NCBI GenBank assembly: GCA_949840955.1
Contig: CATKXV010000011.1
Location: forward strand, 1-57,866
DNA: 57,866 nt
From: an uncultured Anaeroplasmataceae bacterium
GTDB taxonomy: Bacteria; Bacillota_I; Bacilli_A; Acholeplasmatales; Anaeroplasmataceae
Reading direction: 5' to 3'
Below, piece by piece: positions 45,723 through 53,925 of this stretch. The notes under the pieces were generated by a model that saw nothing but the letters and a program-made list of their open reading frames with translations, did no database searches and had not been told where the DNA came from. Numbering within the stretch: position 1 is the stretch's first letter; every line of letters starts with the position of its first letter. Both the position numbers and the translations under genes were made by a program.

Positions 45723-46277
45723 ATGAAAGAATATGAAAAGCTTTTATTCGAAGAACGAAAAAGAAAGGAAACTCAAAAGGCAGTAACAGAAATCAAATTA
45801 GGTCTTTTTGAGCAAAAGGAGGAGCAGTCCTTTGATTTTACAGCCTATACTAAAATGACCTATGGAAAGAAGTATAAAGGACTTTATGATTTATACCAGC
45901 ATAATGAAACCTTTGAGCTTGCTATGGTTTGTCCTTTAATTGAAAATAATAAAAATGATTATAATGAGCGCAAGGATTTAACTCCATATGCCTATGATGT
46001 TTTATATATTGAATATTTAGATGAGGAATGCTATAAATTTGTTTTGGAGGCAGCAATCCATGAAAAAAATCTTTGGATTCCTATTGCCTATCATTTGGCT
46101 ATTGTTCTATATATTCTCTTATTTGTAGTAACTCTAGGAACAAGCATTTATCTAATCACCAAGGATTCCTTTATCAATGTTCCATTATTCTGTGGTAGCA
46201 TGTGGGGCGCTGTTGTTTTATCCACGATTTTCCTTCCTATTTTAATGATGAAATATCATAAATTTAAGGCGAATTAA
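45723..46277 (+). CDS. Conserved-context membrane protein of unknown function
   Basis: This 184-residue protein has a charged N-terminal region (MKEYEKLLFEERKRKET...) of about 120 residues and then two transmembrane helices (about 122-145 and 155-177) ending in KYHKFKAN. No known domain is recognised. ATG at 45723 is taken, 10 nt after AAGGAGG; TTG at 45714 is too close. It is 1 nt from rsmE, so it heads the rsmE-mtaB operon. A TATAAT lies at about 45683. Confidence 0.75.
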   Translation: MKEYEKLLFEERKRKETQKAVTEIKLGLFEQKEEQSFDFTAYTKMTYGKKYKGLYDLYQHNETFELAMVCPLIENNKNDYNERKDLTPYAYDVLYIEYLDEECYKFVLEAAIHEKNLWIPIAYHLAIVLYILLFVVTLGTSIYLITKDSFINVPLFCGSMWGAVVLSTIFLPILMMKYHKFKAN

Positions 46278-46278
46278 T

Positions 46279-47013
46279 ATGCAAAAGTATTTTATTTCTT
46301 TAGAGGAATTTCAAAGTGGATATTTGAAAGGCGATACAGCCTTCCAAATAAAAAATGTACTTCGAGGAAAGATAAAGGATACCTTCCTTTTAGGAATAGA
46401 ACCGAAAACATATTTAGCAGAGATTGAAGCATTTGAAAACAAAGAGATAAAATTTAGAGTTGTTAAGGAAGTGACTGGCAATTTTGAATTGCCAGTCTTT
46501 GTTTCTTTATTTCAGGGGTATCCGAAATCTGATAAGCTAGAATCTATTATCAAATATGGAACTCAGCTTGGAATATCTGAGATTCATCCTATCCTTATGA
46601 AGCGTTCTATAGTTAAGATTGATCCAGGGAAGAAAAATACCAAAGTTGAACGGTTTAATAAAATAGCAAAGGAGGCTGCTGAGCAGTCCTTTCGAAATAG
46701 AATACCCAGAGTTTGGGATATCAGGGCTTTAAATGAAATTGATTTTTCAAGCTTTACAATAAAAATTTTATGCTATGAGGAAAGTGCCAAGAAGGGGGAA
46801 CAGGCTGCCTTTAAAAAAGCCATTCAGGAAGCAACACCAAAGGATCGAATCGCTGTTGTTGTTGGACCAGAGGGGGGAATAACGACAGAGGAAAGGGATT
46901 CTTTAGTTCGTATGGGCTTTATTGAGGTTGGATTAGGTCCCCGCATTTTAAGAACAGAAACCGTAATTTATTATATATTATCAGCAATGAGCTATGAATG
47001 GGAATTGAAATGA
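46279..47013 (+). CDS. rsmE: 16S rRNA m3U1498 methyltransferase
   Basis: RsmE methylates N3 of U1498 in 16S rRNA. The 244-residue SPOUT-class protein has an N-terminal PUA-like domain (HVLRG equivalent KNVLRGKI), then the knot domain with LFQGYPKSDKLESIIKYGTQLGI, AKEAAEQSFRNRIP, VVVGPEGGITTEERD and LGPRILRTETVIYYILS, all RsmE hallmarks. Its stop overlaps the mtaB start. Confidence 0.96.
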   Translation: MQKYFISLEEFQSGYLKGDTAFQIKNVLRGKIKDTFLLGIEPKTYLAEIEAFENKEIKFRVVKEVTGNFELPVFVSLFQGYPKSDKLESIIKYGTQLGISEIHPILMKRSIVKIDPGKKNTKVERFNKIAKEAAEQSFRNRIPRVWDIRALNEIDFSSFTIKILCYEESAKKGEQAAFKKAIQEATPKDRIAVVVGPEGGITTEERDSLVRMGFIEVGLGPRILRTETVIYYILSAMSYEWELK

Positions 47014-48302
47014 TGAAAAAAATAGGTTTTATTACTTTAGGCTGCAAAGTGAATATATATGAATCCAATGCTTTGAAAAATGAACTAATTCAAAGAGGCT
47101 ATTTTGTTGGAGAGCCTGAAAAGGACTCAGCTGCCTTTATTATCAATACTTGTTCTGTAACCAACATGGCAGATGCGAAAAGTAGAAAAATGATTCATCG
47201 CCTTGCGAAGCTGAATCCAGAGGCTGTCTTATGTGTTATGGGCTGCTACTCCCAAACCAATCCAGAGGCATTAGAGCTAGAGGGTGTTGATATTATTGTT
47301 GGAAATGGAAATAAGCTAGATGTGATTCCAATGCTTGAGGATAAGCTTCTAGATCGATCCATAAAAAAAAGAGTTCAGCTTCTTGATATCTTGAATCATA
47401 GGGCCTATGAACCCTTAGAGGTTACAACCTACGATCATACCAGAGCCTTTGTTAAAATAGAGGATGGCTGCGAAAATTTTTGTACCTATTGTATCATTCC
47501 TTATGCTAGAGGACCTGTACGATCTAAGCCATTTGGTGATGTGATAAGGGAAATCAAGCGCATAACCAATGAGGGCTATGAGGAGGTAGTTTTAGCTGGA
47601 ATTCATACGGGTAGATATGAAAGCCAGGGCTTGCATTTATCCGATTTAATTGAACTCATTTTAAAGGAGGTTCCTAAGCTCAAGCGCTTGAGATTATCTT
47701 CCATTGAGATTAATGAGATTGATGATCATTTTTTAAAGCTAATGGAATCCTCTTGTGTACTTGCGGATCATCTCCATTTGCCCTTACAATCTGGTAGTGA
47801 TATGATTTTAGAAAAAATGGAACGTAAGTATGATACAGCCTTTTTCTATGATAAAATTCAAAAAATCAGGGCAGTACGTCCCAATATATCCTTGACAACA
47901 GATGTGATTGTTGGCTTTCCATATGAGGATGAAAAAGAATTTCATAGGTCTGTAGAGTTTATTCAAAGGGTAAACTTTAGTAAGCTTCATGTCTTTCCTT
48001 ATTCCATGAGAAAAGGAACCAAGGCATGCTCTTATCCACAGGTTCAGGATAGAATTAAAAAAGAGCGTACAAGCTATCTTTTACAGCTTTCTAAGGAATT
48101 AGAGGAGGCCTATGCGAAAAAATTTATAGGAATGGTTTTGGATGTCATCATTGAAAAGGAAATAGATCAAGCCTATATGATAGGACATTCTAGTAATTAT
48201 ATAGAGGTCTATATCTTAAAGGATGAGAGGTATCTTAAGAAAAATGCTTCTGTAGTAATAGAAGCTATGGAAAATGGAAAAATTTATGGGAAAATTTTAT
48301 AG
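47010..48302 (+). CDS. mtaB: tRNA t6A37 methylthiotransferase MtaB
   Basis: MtaB adds a methylthio group to t6A at position 37 of tRNAs reading ANN codons. The protein of about 430 residues has the N-terminal UPF0004 domain (GCKVNIYESNAL, NTCSVTNMADAKSR, VMGCYSQ) with three cluster cysteines, the radical SAM motif CENFCTYC, and a C-terminal TRAM domain. The start is set at the ATGATG overlapping the rsmE stop. An ATG at 46998 would overlap further. Confidence 0.94.
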   Translation: MMKKIGFITLGCKVNIYESNALKNELIQRGYFVGEPEKDSAAFIINTCSVTNMADAKSRKMIHRLAKLNPEAVLCVMGCYSQTNPEALELEGVDIIVGNGNKLDVIPMLEDKLLDRSIKKRVQLLDILNHRAYEPLEVTTYDHTRAFVKIEDGCENFCTYCIIPYARGPVRSKPFGDVIREIKRITNEGYEEVVLAGIHTGRYESQGLHLSDLIELILKEVPKLKRLRLSSIEINEIDDHFLKLMESSCVLADHLHLPLQSGSDMILEKMERKYDTAFFYDKIQKIRAVRPNISLTTDVIVGFPYEDEKEFHRSVEFIQRVNFSKLHVFPYSMRKGTKACSYPQVQDRIKKERTSYLLQLSKELEEAYAKKFIGMVLDVIIEKEIDQAYMIGHSSNYIEVYILKDERYLKKNASVVIEAMENGKIYGKIL

Positions 48303-48380
48303 TTTTTCCTTTTCTTTTTAGTCATTTTCCCTAATATTTCATATTTTTTACAAAATGAGATTATTTTTTATAAAAATATC

Positions 48381-48409
48381 TTTACATTTGATTTTGAATT
48401 ATGTATAAT
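48381..48409 (+). promoter_or_regulatory. Promoter of rpsU
   Basis: TTTACA at 48381-48386 and TATAAT at 48404-48409 have a 17-nt spacer. Confidence 0.8.
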
Positions 48410-48444
48410 ATTATAGGAATTCGTCCTTGGAAGGAGGCTTAGTC

Positions 48445-48618
48445 ATGCCAAAAACTGTTGTACGTGAAAAAGAAAGCATCGAAGATGCATTACGTCGTTT
48501 TAAACGCGATGTTTCTAGATCTGGTAACCTTCAAGAGGCGAAAAAGCGTCAATATTATCTTAAACCTAGTGATGTACGTAAACAAAAACGTCAAGAGGCA
48601 CGCAAGAAATATAAGTAA
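48445..48618 (+). CDS. rpsU: 30S ribosomal protein S21
   Basis: This 57-residue basic protein starts [20 protein letters not shown] and ends with a Lys/Arg-rich tail ([25 protein letters not shown]), as is usual for S21. It binds near the 3' end of 16S rRNA. GGAAGGAGG lies 9 nt before the ATG at 48445; an upstream in-frame ATG overlaps that site. It has its own promoter and terminator. Confidence 0.97.
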   Translation: MPKTVVREKESIEDALRRFKRDVSRSGNLQEAKKRQYYLKPSDVRKQKRQEARKKYK

Positions 48619-48622
48619 GATG

Positions 48623-48642
48623 AGGGCATTTATGCCCTTTTA
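48623..48642 (+). terminator. Terminator of rpsU
   Basis: AGGGCA pairs with TGCCCT around TTTA, followed by TTT. The stem is short, so read-through into the esterase gene is possible. Confidence 0.7.
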
Positions 48643-48662
48643 TTCTTGAAAGGAGAGAAATA

Positions 48663-49376
48663 ATGAAACTATTTATGATGGGTGATTCAACCATGAAATA
48701 CAATAACATATATTCCTACCCACAGGTGGGATGGGGTCAGGTACTTCATTTGTTTGCGAAAAACAATTGTCTTATTGAGGATCACGCCGAAAATGGGAGA
48801 AGTACAAAAAGCTTTATTAATGAGGGAAGATTTGATGTTATCCTAGGTAAAATGAATCAAGGAGATTATGTCATCTGTCAGTTTGGACATAATGATGAAA
48901 AAATTGCAGATCCTACACGCTATACCACACCATATGATACCTATCAAAGGAATTTAGCCTATTTTGCTCAAGAGGTAGAAAAAAAAGGAGGACATATTGT
49001 TTATGCAACCTCCATTACAAGACATAAATTTGAAAATGGAAAATGTATCAATTCTCATCAGGATTATCCAAAGGCTATGCTTGAGTTTGCAAAAAAGAAT
49101 GGCTATACCTGTATTGATTTAAATGCTCTAACGATGGATTTATATACCAAGCTTGGAGAAGAAGCATCTAAAAAGTTTCATATGATTTTTGATGCGGGGA
49201 CCTATAGTGCTCATCCAGCAGCAAAGGAGGATCATTCTCATTTGGTTATGGAGGGCGCATTAATGGTTGCAGAGCTCTTTGTTCGTGCCATCTATAAAAC
49301 GAAGGACCCAATAAAGGAATGCTTCTTGGATTTGACTCAAAAGGAGCCTATAGATGAAAAAATGCTTATCGATTAG
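48663..49376 (+). CDS. SGNH-hydrolase, rhamnogalacturonan acetylesterase-like
   Basis: This 237-residue protein has the GDSL/SGNH blocks: GDSTM near residue 7 (block I, catalytic Ser), AENGRST (block II Gly), QFGHNDEK (block III Asn), and AHPAAKEDHSHL (block V Asp/His). The order and FGHND match RGAE/YesT enzymes that deacetylate pectin. No signal peptide is seen, so it would act on imported oligosaccharides. GAAAGGAG precedes the ATG. It overlaps the convergent ftsW by 11 nt. Confidence 0.88.
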   Translation: MKLFMMGDSTMKYNNIYSYPQVGWGQVLHLFAKNNCLIEDHAENGRSTKSFINEGRFDVILGKMNQGDYVICQFGHNDEKIADPTRYTTPYDTYQRNLAYFAQEVEKKGGHIVYATSITRHKFENGKCINSHQDYPKAMLEFAKKNGYTCIDLNALTMDLYTKLGEEASKKFHMIFDAGTYSAHPAAKEDHSHLVMEGALMVAELFVRAIYKTKDPIKECFLDLTQKEPIDEKMLID

Positions 49377-50505
49377 CCCGTTTGGGCTTTTTCTTTTTAT
49401 ACCCAAACTCAAAGGATAAATCCTTATCCACAGTTGTCATGACATTGAAGATCATGCCCATCATAAACATAGAAATAACTAAGCTAGAGCCCCCATAGGA
49501 AACAAACGGAAGTGTAACCCCTGTTACAGGAATTAAGCCTATAACAACTGCAATATTGATGAAAACCTGGATCATTAAAAGAGAAGTGAATCCAAAAACC
49601 AAATAGCTAGCAAAGGAATCTTTACTAGCCTTTGCCAGGGTAAAGCCTAGATATATAAGGATTCCAAAGAGAAGAATGATTAGAATTCCCCCAAGAATTC
49701 CTAGTTCTTCAACAATAATAGCAAAGATGAAATCATTTCCAGGCTCTGGAAGATAGAAGTATTTTTGCTTCGATTGGAATAGTCCATAGCCAAATAAGGA
49801 GGCAGGAGAAATAGCATATAGGGATTGGATAATCTGAAAGCCACTTCCTAATGGATCACTCCATGGGTCTAAAAAGGAAATGATTCGTTCTAATCGGTAT
49901 GGAGCAGCAAGAATCATAAGTGTAAGTCCAGCTGTTGCTGCTAAAACGCCAATCACAATATTCTTTATTTGAAATTCTCCAATAAATAATAGCATTACAA
50001 TGCTCATTACCATAATTAAGCCACTTCCAAAATCCGGCTGAAGGAGAATTAACCCAAAGATTATGCCAACAAAAAGCATATAAGCATAAAAATAGCGATT
50101 CTTTTTCAAAATACCCTTGTTTTTGGATAGAAATTTAGCTGTAAAGATAATCAGTCCAAGCTTCATAAATTCCGCAGGCTGAATCGAAAAATCACCAATA
50201 CCGATCCATGAGCGAGCACCACCTCGTACGAGTCCTATCCCCGGAATTAATACTAGAATCAAAAGGATTAAGCATGCAAAAAATATTTTATTCGCTTGCT
50301 TCAACCAAAATGTATAAGGAATTTTTGCTGCAATAATAAAGCCAACGAAGCCTACTCCAAAAAATAATCCCTGTCGTAATAAATAATAATAGGGATTTCC
50401 TGTCTTATATTCTGCCCATATACTTGAGGCAGAATAGATCATAATCAAACCTATTCCAATAATGGTAAAAAGCACTGAGAGATAAAGGATTACGTATTTT
50501 TTCAC
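49366..50505 (-). CDS. ftsW: SEDS-family peptidoglycan polymerase, FtsW/SpoVE/RodA
   Basis: This membrane protein of about 379 residues has ten helices. FtsW/SpoVE signatures include IYSASS, SWIGIGDFSIQPAEFMKLG, LLQPDFGSG, LFGYGLFQSKQKYFYLPEPGNDFIFAIIVEELG and the end LPFVSYGGSSLV. It polymerises glycan strands with a class B PBP partner; the SpoVD-like PBP at 35520 could be one. GTG at 50505 is preferred because AAAGG lies 8 nt upstream. ATG at 50511 or GTG at 50514 overlap the ribosome site. Which of FtsW, SpoVE or RodA it is cannot be settled here. Confidence 0.9.
   Translation of the reverse strand: MKKYVILYLSVLFTIIGIGLIMIYSASSIWAEYKTGNPYYYLLRQGLFFGVGFVGFIIAAKIPYTFWLKQANKIFFACLILLILVLIPGIGLVRGGARSWIGIGDFSIQPAEFMKLGLIIFTAKFLSKNKGILKKNRYFYAYMLFVGIIFGLILLQPDFGSGLIMVMSIVMLLFIGEFQIKNIVIGVLAATAGLTLMILAAPYRLERIISFLDPWSDPLGSGFQIIQSLYAISPASLFGYGLFQSKQKYFYLPEPGNDFIFAIIVEELGILGGILIILLFGILIYLGFTLAKASKDSFASYLVFGFTSLLMIQVFINIAVVIGLIPVTGVTLPFVSYGGSSLVISMFMMGMIFNVMTTVDKDLSFEFGYKKKKPKRANR
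49375..49398. terminator. Terminator at the esterase/ftsW junction
   Basis: AGCCC-GTTT-GGGCT is followed by TTTTCTTTTT on the plus strand. The stem also encodes the last residues of the convergent ftsW gene. Confidence 0.75.
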
Positions 50506-50537
50506 ATGCATCACCTTTCAATTTTATGTGCTATCTC

Positions 50538-50589
50538 TTGAAATTATTAAAAAAAGAGGTATAATAATAACAAATGCGACTGAGTCGCA
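50538..50589 (+). promoter_or_regulatory. Promoter and Zur/Fur-type operator of the regulator-exporter operon
   Basis: TTGAAA at 50538-50543 and TATAAT at 50560-50565 have a 16-nt spacer. TGCGACT-G-AGTCGCA at 50575-50589 is a perfect 7-1-7 palindrome at the transcription start. The 7-1-7 form is that of Fur-family boxes, so the first gene product probably represses its own operon. Confidence 0.8.
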
Positions 50590-50601
50590 AAAGAGGTTCC
50601 T

Positions 50602-50985
50602 ATGTATCAGACAAATCACCATAAAGAAATTTTGACATTATTTCAACAAAATCCAGAATATCCCTTTACCGCAAAGGCATTAATCCTTGCTTTTAAAAAT
50701 TCGATAAATAAGGCAACCATCTATCGTAATTTAAAAAGCTTAGAGGAGCATAAGCTAATAAGAAAAAGCTATAATCCGAATAAAAAATGCTATGAATACC
50801 AATGCTCTGTGGATTGTGAAAATCATTTGCATCTTGTTTGTAAGACCTGTGGGAAGATTACACATCTTACCTGTACTACCTCAAGTAATTTTATACAGCA
50901 TATCCTTAAGGAGCATATGTTTTTGATTGATCAAGGCAATACCATTCTCTTTGGATTATGTAAGGAGTGTGCTCCTCATGCTTGA
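50602..50985 (+). CDS. Fur-family metal regulator, Zur-like
   Basis: This 127-residue protein has a winged helix (NKATIYRNLKSLEEHKLIRK) and a C-terminal metal domain with HLHLVCKTCGK and LCKEC, the two CxxC pairs of the structural zinc site. The sensing site residues HLHL are present. It is short at the N terminus. The operator in front and the metal-exporter-like gene behind, with which it overlaps by 8 nt, suggest control of zinc or another divalent metal. Zur versus Fur or PerR cannot be settled by sequence alone. Confidence 0.88.
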   Translation: MYQTNHHKEILTLFQQNPEYPFTAKALILAFKNSINKATIYRNLKSLEEHKLIRKSYNPNKKCYEYQCSVDCENHLHLVCKTCGKITHLTCTTSSNFIQHILKEHMFLIDQGNTILFGLCKECAPHA

Positions 50986-51829
50986 TGTGTTTTTTGATGC
51001 ATTCCTAGATAGCTTAAAGGTATTTGGAATTGCTTTTGTGCTTTATTTTATTTTTTCCTTTGTTCATTCTAAAGTGACAGAAAGTATACATAAGCATAAA
51101 AAGCTTTCTCCTTTACTTGGATCAGCCTTTGGCTTAATTCCTGAATGTGGGATTTCTATTGTGGGTGCAGATATGTATCATAAAAAAGAAATCAGTATGG
51201 GAACTATACTGGCTATTTTCTTTGCATGTTCGGATGAGGCTTTATTTATATTATTAGCAGATTATCAGAAATTGATCTATGTGATCCCCCTCTTGGCTAT
51301 AAAGTTTCTTTTTGGATTTCTTTTAGGAACGATTGTAGATAGAGCTTATAAGAAAAAAGAAACTCTAGTAGAAGAAAAAAACTTAAAATTGGATTGTTGC
51401 AGTCATGAGCATAAGGAGCACAGCAAGATAGAAGAGCATTTCCTTCACCCCCTCCTGCATTGCTTAAAAATCTTTATCTATGTATTTATCGTTAATCTTA
51501 TTTTTGGTATTTTGGTTTATTATATAACAGAAGAGGCAATCCTTTCCTTTTTAAAAAGCAATTCCTTCTTCGGACCCTGCTTGGCTGGAATCATCGGTCT
51601 AATTCCAAATTGTGCATCAAGTGTTTTAATGAGTAAATTATTTCTTATGGATGGCTTATCCTTTGGAGCCTTGCTGACAGGGTTAAGCATTAATTCTGGC
51701 TTGGGTATTGTATATTTAATGCGATATAAAGAAACAAGAAGGGAAGCTCTAATGATGATTTTAATCCTATTTGCCTATGCATTAATGCTTGGCTATATCG
51801 TATTTGGATTGGAGTGTATAAGATGGTAG
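50978..51829 (+). CDS. ArsP_2-like putative metal exporter
   Basis: This 283-residue membrane protein has about eight to ten helices in two halves. Each half carries a related loop: SAFGLIPECGISIVGADMY and AGIIGLIPNCASSVLMSKLF, the pattern of putative 10-TM heavy-metal exporters. Between the halves is a His/Cys-rich cytoplasmic loop (CCSHEHKEHSKIEEHFLHPLLH in part), a likely metal sensor. The ATG at 50978 overlaps the regulator gene. GTAAGGAG serves as ribosome site. The metal is unknown; zinc or manganese is most likely given the Fur-family partner. Confidence 0.78.
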   Translation: MLDVFFDAFLDSLKVFGIAFVLYFIFSFVHSKVTESIHKHKKLSPLLGSAFGLIPECGISIVGADMYHKKEISMGTILAIFFACSDEALFILLADYQKLIYVIPLLAIKFLFGFLLGTIVDRAYKKKETLVEEKNLKLDCCSHEHKEHSKIEEHFLHPLLHCLKIFIYVFIVNLIFGILVYYITEEAILSFLKSNSFFGPCLAGIIGLIPNCASSVLMSKLFLMDGLSFGALLTGLSINSGLGIVYLMRYKETRREALMMILILFAYALMLGYIVFGLECIRW

Positions 51830-52143
51830 AAGAAGCATATATCAAAGCAAAGGAATACTTTGAAAAAAAAGAGTTTGTTGAGGCATTAAAGCTATTTTCT
51901 CAAATGGAGTATATGGATAGTAAGCAATATGAAAATGAGTGTATTGATTGTTTAGAGGATCTTATTTTTTATTCTAAAAAGAAAAAATCCCTAGAATATC
52001 TTGAGGCTTTATCCTTTTACAAAGAGTATAGTTACTTTACAGATGCATATAAAAGAAGAAGGGTCCAATGGATCTCTAAGCTTCTTATGTTTGGTAGTGC
52101 TATAATTGGAACCCTTATATTAATTTTACTTTATGTGCTTTAA
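51823..52143 (+). CDS. Small tail-anchored protein with TPR-like helices
   Basis: This 106-residue protein has an N-terminal helical part (EEAYIKAKEYFEKKEFVEALKLFSQ, like one TPR unit) and a second helical pair. One C-terminal transmembrane helix (LLMFGSAIIGTLILILLYVL) closes it. The cytoplasmic part should face inward. It overlaps the exporter gene by 7 nt and so belongs to the same operon; it may be an accessory subunit. ATG at 51823 follows GGAGTG. Confidence 0.7.
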   Translation: MVEEAYIKAKEYFEKKEFVEALKLFSQMEYMDSKQYENECIDCLEDLIFYSKKKKSLEYLEALSFYKEYSYFTDAYKRRRVQWISKLLMFGSAIIGTLILILLYVL

Positions 52144-52613
52144 AGCGTTATTTCTACATTAAAATATTTTTTAAAATAATCTTGAATGGCATCCTTTGGA
52201 TTATCACTTAAATTGGTAGGGAGATTGTCCTTATTGAACCATTGGGCTTGTTGAACCTCTCCATCTGTATGGCTTACATCTCCATGGTACTTATGGCAAA
52301 CATAAACAATATCAATACAGGAGGTTTCATCCTGATTTGGGTATACATGATGATATTTTTTCCCAGAATATACGCCTAAAAGCTCTAGCTCCTCTAAATC
52401 TAAATTTAACTCCTCTTTTATTTCTCTTTTGGCAGCATCTATGGTGTTTTCATCGATTTCTATGGCACCTCCATGATGTCCCCATTTTCCATCGTCTTTT
52501 CTTTGCTGAAGTAAAATATTGCCCTTTCCATCGCCTATGATTACACATGCACAGGGCATAATGATCGTTTCATGACCTATTTTTTTTCTTAAATCCTTTA
52601 TATAATTTCCCAT
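52140..52613 (-). CDS. NUDIX hydrolase
   Basis: This 157-residue enzyme has a complete Nudix box GGAIEIDENTIDAAKREIKEEL (G-x5-E-x7-REUxEE). It begins HETIIMPCACVIIGDGKGNILLQQR, typical of ADP-ribose or nucleotide pyrophosphatases. C-terminal EVQQAQWFNKDNLP is usual. The substrate is unknown. It is convergent with the preceding gene, with a 4-nt overlap. It is the last chromosomal gene before the integrated element. Confidence 0.9.
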   Translation of the reverse strand: MGNYIKDLRKKIGHETIIMPCACVIIGDGKGNILLQQRKDDGKWGHHGGAIEIDENTIDAAKREIKEELNLDLEELELLGVYSGKKYHHVYPNQDETSCIDIVYVCHKYHGDVSHTDGEVQQAQWFNKDNLPTNLSDNPKDAIQDYFKKYFNVEITL

Positions 52614-52643
52614 TGCTTTTCAAACTCCTTTTTTTGAAAATAA

Positions 52644-52671
52644 AAAGATACAAGATAGAACCTGTATCTTT
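52644..52671 (-). terminator. Terminator downstream of the tRNA 3' fragment
   Basis: AAAGATACA pairs with TGTATCTTT (52644-52652 with 52663-52671). On the minus strand a T-rich run follows. It is placed as expected for the terminator of the tRNA gene whose 3' end remains at 52749-52775. Confidence 0.7.
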
Positions 52672-52748
52672 ATTTAAATACATCTATAAATTTCTCAAAA
52701 CCCCCGTAGTGATGAGATCTGAAATTCATTGATATATCCATATTTTAA

Positions 52749-52775
52749 TGGTGACCTGTACGGGGTTCGAACCCG
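52749..52775 (-). tRNA. tRNA 3'-end fragment, attachment site of the integrated element
   Basis: The minus strand reads CGGGTTCGAACCCCG followed by TACAGGTCACCA: a T-loop TTCGAAC with its stem, an acceptor 3' strand ACAGGTC, discriminator A and CCA. No D-arm, anticodon arm or 5' half is found to the right, so only the 3' end is here. This is the mark left at the far end when an element integrates into a tRNA gene. The intact tRNA should be beyond the right edge. The amino acid cannot be told. Confidence 0.8.
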
Positions 52776-52813
52776 ATTTAGCAACTTTTTTAAAAGATTA
52801 TATAAATTACTTG

Positions 52814-53025
52814 CTATTTAATTGCCTTTGCTTTTATCACTTGCATAACACCATTAATTATCACTACTTGCAAGTCCTTTACAATTAAAACTTCATTCAT
52901 TGTTGCTTGATAATATCTTAGTGTTCTTTCACAAATTCCATATTCACTTTGCAAATGTTCTATGGTAAGTCTTTTTTTTCCTCTACAAGATCAATATAAA
53001 GTCTTATTATATTTACAGATTTCAT
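52814..53025 (-). pseudogene. Small HTH protein interrupted at an A8 run
   Basis: The minus strand starts with ATG at 53025 (GGTGGTG upstream) and gives MKSVNIIRLYIDLVEEKK, then stops after three more codons. If the reader slips back one base at the eight-A run (52971-52978), the frame stays open to 52814. It then gives RLTIEHLQSEYGICERTLRYYQATM, a good HTH of the DeoR/WYL kind, and 70 residues in total. A AAA AAA G is a recognised slippery sequence, so this may be programmed frameshifting, a phase-variable tract, or a dead gene. Confidence 0.6.
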
Positions 53026-53188
53026 TATTTCACCACCTTCAACTGAATAATACAACAAAATTCGGCAATTTTTTTGCCTTTTAAAAAATTATTTTATTTT
53101 TATTGAATTTAATTTAAAAGTAGTGTAAAATAATATTATGAAATAGTAAATTCTATTAATAAATTATTACATATAAATATTGAATTTT
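53026..53188. other. AT-rich gap upstream of the small HTH gene
   Basis: No gene, terminator or repeat is seen. The region is nearly pure A/T. Confidence 0.4.
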
Positions 53189-53317
53189 AAGGTGTCAAAT
53201 ACCGGGGGTTAACGGAGAATGGCACCTTATTTTTTAAAATTACGAAATTGCTTGATATTTCAATGTATTTTAAACTTTCTATTCTCCGTTAGGGGGGCTA
53301 TTAGTGTAGCCCCCCCT
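53189..53317 (+). repeat. Nested inverted repeats, candidate replication or packaging region
   Basis: AAGGTGTC (53189) and GGCACCTT (53221) bracket a small GC-rich loop with ACCGGGGG. TAACGGAGAAT at 53210-53220 is repeated inverted as ATTCTCCGTTA at 53281-53291. A hairpin GGGGGGCTA-TTAGTG-TAGCCCCCC follows at 53291-53317. Such nested GC hairpins in AT-rich DNA are usual for rolling-circle origins and phage packaging signals. No nick-site consensus is identified. Confidence 0.6.
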
Positions 53318-53386
53318 CTAAAGTTCTTGCTACACTTGAAAAAACGCATTTTTTACCTTCTTTTTTTGGAGTGGAGCGAAAAAGAT

Positions 53387-53415
53387 AAAAGGAGCATTTT
53401 GCAGATGCTCCTTTT
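53387..53415. terminator. Bidirectional terminator-like hairpin
   Basis: AAAAGGAGCA pairs with TGCTCCTTTT perfectly (10 bp). A/T runs on both sides allow termination either way. Confidence 0.7.
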
Positions 53416-53504
53416 ATGTGCAGCTGATTCTCATCATTGAGTTTTCCTTTCAATCTACCCCTAAATCCCCATTCATGGGGACTTCCCTTCAATCAACCAC
53501 CAAA

Positions 53505-53528
53505 CCTCCAATCTTGGAGGCTTTTTTC
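53505..53528 (+). terminator. Terminator hairpin
   Basis: CCTCCA (53505-53510) pairs with TGGAGG (53515-53520), with six T following. A similar hairpin CCCC-ATTCAT-GGGG is at 53467-53480, and the pieces CCTTTCAATCTACC and CCCTTCAATCAACC form a direct repeat in the 53448-53500 region. Confidence 0.7.
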
Positions 53529-53925
53529 TTGAACTGTTTTTCTTAACGCATGCAGATTTTCTTCTACCTGAAGCTTACTTGCGTATTATCATTCGATCTT
53601 GCAGGCTAAAGCTAACATATCCATCATTAAAAATCAAGTAAGAGTATTTTTTTATTTTCACAAAAACGATGAAAATAAAAAAATCTTCCTTTTTTTGCCA
53701 AAGCAAAAACCCATTGATTTTCAATGACTGGTATGTTCCCCTATGGGCTGCCAGCTCGAAGGAAAATACGAAGTAAGAAATCTTAGGAGATGAAGAATAT
53801 CTGCACACTAAAAAACAGTTTGCTTTTTTAGCCGCTCTTGGAAACCGAAGTAAGTTTCCTTGGTTCTTCTCAACTTGAGATTTCTTGCTAACCCTTTAGG
53901 GTTGACATGAAAGGAGGTGAAAACT
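53529..53925. other. Non-coding stretch before the small gene at 53926
   Basis: No convincing gene. A 77-codon minus-strand frame (53575-53808) has no ribosome site and odd composition, and I leave it out. AACCCTTTAGGGTT near 53890-53903 is a palindrome just before the ribosome site of the next gene. Confidence 0.5.

Noticed and set aside
53575-53808. 77-codon minus-strand ORF
   Set aside because: No ribosome site, odd composition, and it overlaps hairpin-rich non-coding DNA.
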